The notes: a model not told the origin generated them from the letters alone. DNA of 5,474 nt from Gammaproteobacteria bacterium (GCA_011371465.1 DRQL01000130.1:1-5474), one strand, 5' to 3'; positions 1 to 5,474 are shown, counted from the first letter of the stretch. Numbers and translations: made by a program.

Positions 1-543
1 AATGATCCGCTGACCTTCAGCATCGTGAACAACGGCAGCCTGGGAACCGCGGTCATCACCAATACCGCAACCGGGACCTATACCTATACCCCCAACCCGG
101 GCGTCAGCGGCGCCGATACGTTCACCTTCAAGGCCAATGACGGCAGCGACGATTCCAACATCGCAACGGTATCGGTACAGGTGACCAACAGCCCGCCGGT
201 CGCCCAGGACGGGAGCCTGACGGTCAACCAGGATACCGCCGGCAACGGCACCCTGGTCGCCACCGATGCGGACAACGACCCGCTGACCTTCAGCATCGTC
301 ACCAACGGTGGCCGGGGTACCGCGGTGATTACCAATGCCACAACCGGGGCCTATACTTATACTCCCAACCCGGGAGAGAACGGCTCTGACTCATTCACAT
401 TCAAGGCCAACGACGGCACCGTCGATTCCGCCACGGCATCGATCGCGGTCACCATCAACGCCGCGCCCGTTGCCGGCGCCGGTTGCAGCACCACGCCGCA
501 GGAACAGGTCCTGACCGGCCAGCTGATGGCCAGCGACAGTGAC
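1..543 (+). repeat. Tandem in-frame coding repeats, period 273 nt (91 aa)
   Basis: The unit starting at base 1 (NDPLTFSIV) recurs at base 274, exactly 273 nt later. Blocks are identical at DNA level, for example 7-26 and 280-299, and strongly similar at 121-150 and 394-423. A third unit begins near 544 (SNLLMFNL) at a 270-nt step but has diverged strongly; it keeps only the GAFTYTP and GSDSFSYQVSDPEG signatures. The first copy is cut by the window edge or continues a longer array upstream. The two close copies look like a recent duplication of an Ig/cadherin-like domain. Confidence 0.85.
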
Positions 544-1419
544 AGCAACCTGCTGATGTTCAACCTGAACGCGGACGGCTCGGGCGGCGCGGGTCCGATT
601 ACCACCGCGAACGGCGCGCAGGTGGCGCTGACTGACCAGACCACCGGTGCCTTTACCTACACGCCGGCCACGACCGGTGGACGCGGTTCCGACAGCTTCT
701 CCTACCAGGTCAGCGATCCCGAAGGGAACAGCGACAGCGCGACAGAAACCGTCATCGTCGACATCAAGATCATGCCGTTCGGCGACTCCATCACGTCCGG
801 CCTGACGGATGGCAACAATGCCCTGCCCCCCAGCAACCTGCGCGTCGGCTACCGCAAGCCGTTGTTCGATACCCTGACCGGCAACGGCTTCACGTTTGAT
901 TTTGTCGGTTCGAGGGTGCTCGGCCAGGACGTTACACCGATGGACCCGGATACCGAGAGTTACGGCGGCTGGACCGCCAGTGAACTGGCTTTCGGACAGA
1001 CCCCCACGGTTGGTGATGACGGTATTTTTGCCTGGCTGACCAACGCCCCTGCGGATATCGTGCTGCTGCACGCCGGCACCAACGGGCTGTCCAGCGATAC
1101 CAGCGGCAATGGCATCACGGCGATCCTTGACGAGATCGATATGTGGGAAAGCAGCCCGGGCGGCAACCCGGTCAAGGTGGTGCTGGCCAAGATCATTGAC
1201 CAGAACCCGACCAACCCGGACGTGGTAACCCTCAATAACAGCATTCAGACCATCGTGAACAACCGGCCGGCCGATGACATTGTGATCGTTGACCAGTTCA
1301 GTACCCTGAGCTACCCGGCTGACCTGAGTGATAACCTGCACCCGAATAATACCGGTTACAGCAAAATGGCCACCACCTGGTTCAACGAACTGCAGAACGA
1401 CGTCGCCAAATGTCCCTGA
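1..1419 (+). CDS. 3' part of a large surface/secreted protein: tandem Ig/cadherin-like repeats with a C-terminal SGNH hydrolase (5' partial)
   Basis: The frame is open from base 1 to the TGA at 1417-1419, so 472 C-terminal residues are visible and the true start lies upstream of the window. Residues 1-~250 are bacterial Ig/cadherin-like repeats (Big_9 / VCBS style) with the signatures DNDPLTFSIV, GAYTYTPNPG and DSFTFKANDG. Residues ~255-472 form an SGNH/GDSL domain: block I FGDSIT with nucleophile Ser263, a GGW glycine block near residue 322, block III GTN with Asn361, and block V DNLHP with Asp444 and His447. The IMPFGDSIT opening followed by GYR and FVGS resembles the CE3/XynB-like esterase branch, so hydrolysis of an ester, perhaps an acetyl group on a polysaccharide, is the family expectation; the substrate is unknown. 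There is no LPXTG or PEP-CTERM tail, and the enzyme domain is the C-terminus. Asp-rich linkers suggest calcium binding and an extracytoplasmic location. It converges on the polysaccharide operon. Confidence 0.88.
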   Translation, partial: NDPLTFSIVNNGSLGTAVITNTATGTYTYTPNPGVSGADTFTFKANDGSDDSNIATVSVQVTNSPPVAQDGSLTVNQDTAGNGTLVATDADNDPLTFSIVTNGGRGTAVITNATTGAYTYTPNPGENGSDSFTFKANDGTVDSATASIAVTINAAPVAGAGCSTTPQEQVLTGQLMASDSDSNLLMFNLNADGSGGAGPITTANGAQVALTDQTTGAFTYTPATTGGRGSDSFSYQVSDPEGNSDSATETVIVDIKIMPFGDSITSGLTDGNNALPPSNLRVGYRKPLFDTLTGNGFTFDFVGSRVLGQDVTPMDPDTESYGGWTASELAFGQTPTVGDDGIFAWLTNAPADIVLLHAGTNGLSSDTSGNGITAILDEIDMWESSPGGNPVKVVLAKIIDQNPTNPDVVTLNNSIQTIVNNRPADDIVIVDQFSTLSYPADLSDNLHPNNTGYSKMATTWFNELQNDVAKCP

Positions 1420-1456
1420 CGGGTCGGGGTCAGGCGATAATTTCCTTCACATCGAT

Positions 1457-1521
1457 GTAGGAACGCCGGCCTTCGGCGCGAAGGGCCGGGCGGGCTTTCG
1501 CGGTCAGGGGACCGCTCCTAC
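1457..1521. repeat. Inverted pair of REP-like palindromes (GTAGGAGCGG-type, BIME-like)
   Basis: The plus strand shows GTAGGAACG...GGCGCGAA at 1457-1482. The minus strand shows GTAGGAGCGG...GACCGCGAA across 1521-1497. The two units therefore face each other with the conserved GTAGGA ends outward. Each can fold: CGGCCTTCG (1467-1475) pairs with 1479-1488 with one bulge, and GCGGTC (1500-1505) pairs with GACCGC (1510-1515). The GTAGGAGCGG...CCGCGA layout is the common dispersed REP type of gammaproteobacteria. It fills most of the gap between two convergent genes and may act as a transcript-end stabiliser or weak bidirectional terminator, although no U-tract follows either stem. Confidence 0.72.
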
Positions 1522-2807
1522 CGGTCCACCGGAAAGCGTGCGTTCTGTTCTTCCCGCAGACGGTCGCTGATTCGCCCTTCCGGCAACTCGACATCGTCGT
1601 AGCTCAAAACCTCGTCCCGGGCCACATCACGTTTCAGGCGGCAGCCTTCCGACAAACCGAGCGGCAGCAGGTTTTCACGGCTGCAGATTTCCGCGTTCTC
1701 GGCCAGCCCGTAACTGCTGAACCGTCCGATACCATCCAGTACTTCCCCTTTTTTCAGGTCTTTCTTGGCAGCGGTAAGCACCTCGACGACGGGTGCACCC
1801 AGCGGCGCCGTGGTCGCATCCCCGTACAGCACGGCCCGGGCGATGCTCATGGGCGCCTCGAAGTGGCACAGGTGGTACGGGACATAGAACACGTAGAAAG
1901 GCCCCTCACCCATCTTGTAGTAGTTCAGGTACCCCTGCTGGATGTTGTCCTCGCTGTAGCCGATGACAAAGACACCACCACCCGGTTGCGCGCCGAGCAC
2001 ATAGTCCACCAGCCCGCCCTCCAGCATGCGTTCCCGGGGAAAGACATTCACTGCATCGGTGACCTGTTCACAGGCAGGACCAAGCATGCCCCGCTTCGCC
2101 ACCCGGAACCCGGTGGCGTTGGCCACCACGGCCATTTCCATGGAAATCTTTGAACCATCCGCAAAGGAAGTCACCATGTGCGGTTTCTGGCCGTACTTCT
2201 CCGCAAAACCCTTCTGGGTTTCCGGTGTGCGGTAGGCATCCTGCAGCCCTTTCATGTTACCGGCCAGCACCGGCCGGCAGCCGATGCCTTCGACATAGCG
2301 GAACAGGTTCATGATGACGCCCGGCTGGTCACCGTCGGCGTTGGTGATCACGACGCCTGCCTGGTCGGCACGGGTTTTCAGGATCGGTCCCAGGGTCGCA
2401 TCGAGTTCTGCGTTCATCAGCATCACGTGCTTGCCGTGTTCGATCGCCGTCAACACCAGCCCGGCGCCGAATTCGATTTCCCCGGTCACCTCGATGACGG
2501 CATCGATCCCGTCGGCCTGGCAGACCAGTGGCGCATTGTCGGTGACAGCATATTGCCCCTGGTGCACCACGGCCTCCAGTGCTGACTGGCTGTCCACGTG
2601 CTGCACGGATGCGATACCGGCTTCGCGATAGGCCCGCTCGGCCCCGGACAGGGTGCGGTTGGCGATCGCCACCAGTTCCATGCCGGGCGTATAGCGACAG
2701 ATCTGCAGCGCCAGCCCCCGGCCCATGTAACCGGCGCCGATCATGGCCACACGAATCGGCCGCCCCTCGTCCTGTCGCTGCTGCAACACCCGGTCCAGGA
2801 TGATCAT
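1518..2807 (-). CDS. NAD(P)-dependent oxidoreductase with C-terminal SAF domain (COG4091 / DXR-like DRL family)
   Basis: The product is 429 aa. Residues 18-~150 form a Rossmann domain with GAGYMG at 24-29 and EVTGE at 106-110. The central catalytic region carries NADGDQPG at 156-163, a GNMKG segment near 183-187 and VANATG at 228-233. A SAF-type domain covers about 345-410. This arrangement is that of COG4091, often auto-named homoserine dehydrogenase; the characterised relative is the Brucella DXR-like (DRL) enzyme that converts DXP to MEP. The ATG at 2807 is chosen because it overlaps the stop of the preceding epimerase (ATGA) and has AGGA 9 nt upstream; a longer N-terminus would run over the epimerase's end. 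It is the last gene of the operon, and its TAG stop falls inside a REP. The context suggests reduction or reductive rearrangement of a sugar or branched polyol for a surface glycan. The specific reaction is not readable from the sequence, and a housekeeping role as an alternative DXR is possible. Confidence 0.85.
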   Translation of the reverse strand: MIILDRVLQQRQDEGRPIRVAMIGAGYMGRGLALQICRYTPGMELVAIANRTLSGAERAYREAGIASVQHVDSQSALEAVVHQGQYAVTDNAPLVCQADGIDAVIEVTGEIEFGAGLVLTAIEHGKHVMLMNAELDATLGPILKTRADQAGVVITNADGDQPGVIMNLFRYVEGIGCRPVLAGNMKGLQDAYRTPETQKGFAEKYGQKPHMVTSFADGSKISMEMAVVANATGFRVAKRGMLGPACEQVTDAVNVFPRERMLEGGLVDYVLGAQPGGGVFVIGYSEDNIQQGYLNYYKMGEGPFYVFYVPYHLCHFEAPMSIARAVLYGDATTAPLGAPVVEVLTAAKKDLKKGEVLDGIGRFSSYGLAENAEICSRENLLPLGLSEGCRLKRDVARDEVLSYDDVELPEGRISDRLREEQNARFPVDR

Positions 2808-3346
2808 GCCGGCTGTTCCTGCAGCAGGGGCCAGGCCCGGTCCTTGGCCGATATAATCAGTTCCCCGACTTCCGGCCACTCGATCTTCACCGCCGGGTCG
2901 TCCCAGCGCACGCCACCCTCGGCGCCGGGGGTATAAAACTCGGATACCTGGTAAAACAGTTCGCTGTCGTCCTGCAGGGTGACATAGCCGTGCGCAAAAC
3001 CTTCGGGCACATACAGCATACGGTGATTTTCCTCTGTCAGCTCCACACCGGTCCAGTCCAGGTAGCTCGACGACTCCGGGCGCAAATCCACGATCACGTC
3101 ATAGATGGCGCCCCGGGTGCAGCGCACCAGTTTGACTTCCGCGTGCGGCGGGCGCTGGTAGTGCATGCCTCGCAAGGTGCCTTTTTTATGGTTGTACGCC
3201 ACATTACACTGCACCAGATCGGTCTTCAGGCCCTGTGCCTGGAATTCACGCGCACACCAGACACGGGCGAAATAACCCCGCTCGTCCTGCATGGATTCGA
3301 CATCGATGATGTAAGCGCCTGCCAGGCTGGTTTGCGTAAAAATCAA
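2804..3346 (-). CDS. rfbC: RmlC/RfbC-family nucleotide-sugar 3,5-epimerase (cupin), TTG start
   Basis: The product is 180 aa, the usual length for the family. Cupin motifs run in order: DERGYFAR 21-28, TLRGMHYQ 57-64 with the catalytic-base candidate His62, Lys72, VPEGFAHGY 113-121, Tyr132 and Tyr138 in FYQVSEFY, and Asp169 in AKDRAWP. All residues expected for RmlC-type epimerases are therefore present. The TTG start is chosen because it gives the family-typical MIFTQT N-terminus and has AGGA at 3358-3355 with an 8-nt spacer; the only nearby in-frame ATG (3391) sits inside a REP palindrome. dTDP-4-keto-6-deoxyglucose is the family's classic substrate, but here the gene follows rfbG. A CDP-4-keto-6-deoxyhexose, epimerised at C3 and/or C5, is the more likely substrate (inference). 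The stop overlaps the start of the next gene by ATGA, which implies translational coupling. Confidence 0.87.
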   Translation of the reverse strand: MIFTQTSLAGAYIIDVESMQDERGYFARVWCAREFQAQGLKTDLVQCNVAYNHKKGTLRGMHYQRPPHAEVKLVRCTRGAIYDVIVDLRPESSSYLDWTGVELTEENHRMLYVPEGFAHGYVTLQDDSELFYQVSEFYTPGAEGGVRWDDPAVKIEWPEVGELIISAKDRAWPLLQEQPA

Positions 3347-3354
3347 TCTGCCGG

Positions 3355-3358
3355 TCCT
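3355..3358 (-). promoter_or_regulatory. Ribosome binding site deciding the TTG start of the epimerase
   Basis: On the minus strand, ACAGGA ends 8 nt before TTG at 3346-3344. The competing ATG at 3391 lies within a palindrome stem that would hide it in the mRNA, and the peptide it would add (MTITRDPIETDRTGR) does not resemble the conserved N-terminus of the family. Confidence 0.6.
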
Positions 3359-3386
3359 GTCTGTTTCTATAGGGTCCCTGGTTATC

Positions 3387-3410
3387 GTCATCCCGGCGCA
3401 GGCCGGGAAT
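3387..3410 (+). repeat. REP-like palindrome (GTCATCCCGGC type), forward copy
   Basis: The sequence starts GTCATCCCGGC and ends GCCGGGAAT. The stem is TCCCGGC (3391-3397) pairing with GCCGGGA (3402-3408) around a GCAG loop. It begins 3 nt beyond the rfbG stop on the minus strand and lies wholly inside the 67-nt gap before the epimerase. It belongs to the same family as the copy at 4530-4556 but in the opposite orientation. This is the dispersed palindrome that, when falsely translated, gives PACAGMT-like peptides at protein ends. Confidence 0.75.
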
Positions 3411-3413
3411 ACG

Positions 3414-4481
3414 TCAAAGACTCTCCATTTGCTGATAGGTTCCAATCTGCGCCAGGGTATAGGCCCGCATATCCTCGCCCTGCTCACAGGCCCTGTACCA
3501 CTCGGTCAGCCACTGCAGTGTGCGGGCCAGATCCAGCTTCGGCGCCCACCCCAGCAGCGCGCGCGCCTTTGAACTGTCGAGCTTGAGATAATTCGCTTCG
3601 TGCGGCTGGGGGCGGGAGTCCAGCTCATAGGTGGCACCTTCGCCCCAGGCTTCGATCATTCTTTCCACGATCCATTGCACGGGTCTTGCGCCCTGCTCCG
3701 CGGGCCCGAAGTTCCACCCGCCGACATATTCCTGCCCCTCTTCCCAGAGGTGCTCGACCAGGGTCAGGTAGCCGTTCAGCGGCTCCAGTACGTGCTGCCA
3801 CGGCCGGATTGCCCCGGGACTGCGGATGATGACCGTGGAGGATTGCGCGAAGGCACGCACGATATCCGGGATCAGTCGATCACTGGCCCAGTCACCGCCA
3901 CCAATGACATTGCCCGCCCGGGCACTGGCCACCGCGCACGAACTGTCCTCGTTCGAAAAGTAGGATTTCCGGTACGCCTCGGTGACCAGCTCTGCGCAAC
4001 CCTTGCTGCTGGAATAGGGATCGTGACCACCCATGGGCTCGTTTTCCCGGTAGGGCCACAACCACTCCTTGTTGTCATAGCATTTATCACTGGTAATGTT
4101 CAGCACCACGCGCACACTGTCGGTATGACGGGCGGCCTCGAGCAGGTTCACCGTACCCATCACGTTGGTGGCATACGTCTCGACCGGGCTGTCGTAGGAA
4201 TAACGCACCAGTGCCTGCGCAGCCATGTGTATGATGATTTCCGGCCGGCACTCCTGTACGGCCGCGGTCAGCCGCTCCAGGTCGCATACATTTCCTTCCA
4301 CGGAATGCATGCCTTGCACTACGTCAGCTTTTTCAAACAGGCTGGGCCGGGTGGGTGCCGGCAGCGCATAACCACTGACCTCTGCGCCCATGTGCTGCAG
4401 CCACAGGGACAACCAGCTGCCTTTAAAACCGGTGTGCCCGGTCACCAGCACTTTTTTACCATTCCAGAATTCGGGGGTCAT
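3414..4481 (-). CDS. rfbG: CDP-glucose 4,6-dehydratase
   Basis: The product is 355 aa, full length for the family. It is an extended short-chain dehydrogenase: cofactor loop GHTGFKG at 15-21, TSDKCYDN at 130-137 with the active-site Asp132-Lys133 pair, catalytic Tyr156 and Lys160 in YSSSK, and the family-specific RAGNVIGGGDW at 188-198. The FWNGKKVLVTGHTGFKGSWLSLWL opening separates CDP-glucose dehydratases from the dTDP-glucose (RmlB) group. It converts CDP-glucose to CDP-4-keto-6-deoxyglucose using tightly bound NAD, in the cytoplasm. The start is fixed: an in-frame TAG lies at 4499-4497 and no other start codon lies between it and the ATG. The Shine-Dalgarno AGGA (4487-4484) is only 2 nt from the ATG, which may lower translation. 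The partner cytidylyltransferase RfbF is not next to it. REP palindromes lie on both sides. Confidence 0.95.
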   Translation of the reverse strand: MTPEFWNGKKVLVTGHTGFKGSWLSLWLQHMGAEVSGYALPAPTRPSLFEKADVVQGMHSVEGNVCDLERLTAAVQECRPEIIIHMAAQALVRYSYDSPVETYATNVMGTVNLLEAARHTDSVRVVLNITSDKCYDNKEWLWPYRENEPMGGHDPYSSSKGCAELVTEAYRKSYFSNEDSSCAVASARAGNVIGGGDWASDRLIPDIVRAFAQSSTVIIRSPGAIRPWQHVLEPLNGYLTLVEHLWEEGQEYVGGWNFGPAEQGARPVQWIVERMIEAWGEGATYELDSRPQPHEANYLKLDSSKARALLGWAPKLDLARTLQWLTEWYRACEQGEDMRAYTLAQIGTYQQMESL

Positions 4482-4506
4482 CTTCCTGCACTTTCGCTAA
4501 ATTTAC

Positions 4507-4518
4507 GCCATCCCGGCG
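4507..4518 (+). repeat. Half-copy of the GTCATCCCGGC-type REP
   Basis: GCCATCCCGGCG matches the head of the palindrome at 3387 (GTCATCCCGGCG) at 11 of 12 bases, but the second arm is missing. It lies 11 nt from the complete, oppositely oriented copy at 4530-4556. The pair may be a decayed BIME. A chance match is possible at this length. Confidence 0.4.
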
Positions 4519-4529
4519 ATCTGATTTTA

Positions 4530-4556
4530 CTGGATTCCGGCATACGCCGGAATGAC
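4530..4556 (-). repeat. REP-like palindrome (GTCATTCCGGC type), reverse copy
   Basis: ATTCCGGC (4534-4541) pairs perfectly with GCCGGAAT (4546-4553) around an ATAC loop; read on the minus strand it begins GTCATTCCGGC and ends GAATCCAG. It starts 14 nt after the stop of the transferase gene, in the 89-nt gap before rfbG. Together with the copy at 3387-3410 it brackets rfbG in inverted orientation. Confidence 0.8.
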
Positions 4557-4570
4557 AGATTCATCAGGCC

Positions 4571-5474
4571 CTAGTTTAAAAACAGGCCGCGCACCACCAG
4601 GATCACGGAGGTCACCAGTGCTGTGATGGTCAGACCACCCCAGCGCGAACGTTTTTCGGTAATCAGGAGTTCACAGCCATAGAACAATACCACCATCTGC
4701 ACCACAAACATGATGCCCTCGTTGCCCCAGAGGTTACCCTTGGATGCCACCAGCACCGCCATCAGCAACAGCACCACCAGGTAGTCGGTAGCCGTGGTGT
4801 TGAACTCGATCTTCCGCCGGCGCGGCGAGAACTTCACCGCTGTCACAAAGGCGATGGCCGTCAACACGAAAAACCCGGTGTTGACCGGTTCCAGGAACTC
4901 CATCCATTCCAGCCGGTAACTGATGCCGAGGTACACGACAAAAGCCGCCGTGATATACACCAGGGCCCGGCGCATGACCGAGTGTGGACCGACGCCGAAG
5001 AACAGTTCGAGCACCATCAGCACGGAGACCAGCAGGGCCAGCTTGGCAAAGTCACCCGGCACCCGCTCGATGGTGAGCACCGTCAGCAGCAGATAGAGCG
5101 GGATCCCGATGGACAGGAAGCGGCGCGGCACCACGACCAGGATCTTGCGCATCATGTCGTGCGCCATGATCTTTTCCTGGCCGCTCCGTCGGCGATTTTC
5201 GGCAAAACGCCACCCGGATCTTTCCGCCAGGTTCAGTACGGCGAAGACGCTCGCCGCCAGGCCGAGGTAGACCGCAGCAATCATCTCATTGCTTTCATAA
5301 CGCAGCAGCACGCCACAGGTGACAAACACCATCTGCAGCGAATAGATGATGATCACGGATTCCTGGTGGATAAAACCGAGATCCAGCAGGCGGTGGTGAA
5401 TGTGATTGCGGGTAGCCTCGAACAGGTTCATTCGATTGCGCGCCCTTTTGACCGCCACCACCAGGATGTCGGCA
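4571..5474 (-). CDS. MraY/WecA-family polyprenyl-phosphate sugar-1-phosphate transferase, C-terminal part with extra membrane domain (5' partial)
   Basis: The frame is open to the window edge, giving 300 C-terminal residues ending at TAG 4573-4571; the GTG at 5461 is internal. The segment ADILVV...FEATRNHIHHRLLDLG is the conserved last cytoplasmic loop of WecA-like enzymes, with the HIHH motif at visible residues 24-27 (bases 5404-5393). Two helices (about 39-57 and 64-82) complete the usual fold, followed by a basic loop (85-118). About seven further hydrophobic stretches follow (about 119-136, 143-160, 170-187, 197-214, 229-244, 253-271, 280-299), which the classic ~350-residue enzyme lacks. 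The family transfers a sugar-1-phosphate (often GlcNAc-1-P) from a UDP-sugar to undecaprenyl phosphate in the inner membrane, starting glycan repeat-unit assembly. The Asp-rich catalytic loops lie upstream of the window, so activity cannot be judged. Its place directly before rfbG fits O-antigen, capsule or exopolysaccharide synthesis. Confidence 0.85.
   Translation of the reverse strand, partial: ADILVVAVKRARNRMNLFEATRNHIHHRLLDLGFIHQESVIIIYSLQMVFVTCGVLLRYESNEMIAAVYLGLAASVFAVLNLAERSGWRFAENRRRSGQEKIMAHDMMRKILVVVPRRFLSIGIPLYLLLTVLTIERVPGDFAKLALLVSVLMVLELFFGVGPHSVMRRALVYITAAFVVYLGISYRLEWMEFLEPVNTGFFVLTAIAFVTAVKFSPRRRKIEFNTTATDYLVVLLLMAVLVASKGNLWGNEGIMFVVQMVVLFYGCELLITEKRSRWGGLTITALVTSVILVVRGLFLN

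Noticed and set aside
391..1341. Long minus-strand open frame opposite the repeat/SGNH gene
   Set aside because: It is antisense to a gene with clear domain motifs; its translation is low-complexity and recognisable as no family. A high-GC shadow frame.
1420..1456. GGGGTCAGGCGATAATTTCC as part of a transposase-associated repeat
   Set aside because: It resembles GGGGTCAG-type repeats seen near REP-associated transposases, but only one arm is present and no transposase or mate is visible.
1467..1515. Intrinsic terminator between the convergent genes
   Set aside because: Stable stems exist, but neither is followed by a run of T on either strand; they are better explained as REP units.
1518..2807. 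Homoserine dehydrogenase (threonine/methionine synthesis)
   Set aside because: The Rossmann plus SAF layout with NADGDQPG belongs to the COG4091/DRL group rather than to classic Hom/ThrA, which ends in an ACT domain, and the neighbours are sugar genes.
2808..2879. Longer N-terminus for the SAF oxidoreductase starting at 2879
   Set aside because: The extra 24 residues would be read over the epimerase's end and do not resemble a family N-terminus. The ATG at 2807 gives an ATGA overlap and a good ribosome binding site.
3347..3487. Longer epimerase starting at 3487 inside rfbG
   Set aside because: The added peptide is read-through of the rfbG 3' end and the REP (it contains the tell-tale PACAGMT stretch), not conserved protein.
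4482..4570. Promoter for rfbG in the gap after the transferase gene
   Set aside because: No convincing -35/-10 pair could be read; the gap is mostly REP sequence and the genes are likely co-transcribed.
3600..4574. Long plus-strand open frame opposite rfbG
   Set aside because: It covers rfbG in antisense, and the translation shows no motif. The sense frame carries the full dehydratase signature.

Overview
The window reads as a piece of a high-GC proteobacterial chromosome, most likely a gammaproteobacterium. The signs are an envelope-polysaccharide operon, a large repeat-built surface protein and dispersed REP-type palindromes at gene ends. The organism call is an inference from style and not from a marker gene.

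Layout. Positions 1-1419 (+) hold the 3' end of a long secreted or surface protein. It has two near-identical tandem bacterial Ig/cadherin-like repeats (about 91 residues each), a third diverged repeat, and a C-terminal SGNH/GDSL esterase-type domain with a complete catalytic block set. The 98 bases 1420-1517 separate this gene from a convergent minus-strand operon and carry an inverted pair of REP-like palindromes; the operon's last stop codon lies inside that pair. From 5474 down to 1518 the minus strand carries, in transcription order: (1) the C-terminal part of an MraY/WecA-type polyprenyl-phosphate sugar-1-phosphate transferase with an unusually long membrane extension; (2) rfbG, CDP-glucose 4,6-dehydratase; (3) an RmlC/RfbC-type sugar 3,5-epimerase; (4) a Rossmann plus SAF-domain oxidoreductase of the COG4091 / DXR-like (DRL) family. 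Genes 3 and 4 overlap by ATGA.

How they may work together. The transferase would load the first sugar phosphate on the lipid carrier. RfbG would make CDP-4-keto-6-deoxyglucose, and the cupin would epimerise it at C3 and/or C5. The SAF oxidoreductase would then reduce or rearrange that product, or a separate branched building block, giving an unusual sugar for an O-antigen, capsule or exopolysaccharide. The cytidylyltransferase RfbF and the RfbH/RfbI deoxygenation enzymes are not in the window. The convergent esterase-tipped surface protein could act on acylated polysaccharide, but nothing in the sequence ties it to the operon.

The strongest points for a second look are the DRL-type enzyme placed in a CDP-sugar operon, the extra membrane domain on the WecA-like protein, the TTG start of the epimerase (the obvious ATG lies inside a REP), and REP palindromes at three of the four gene ends.
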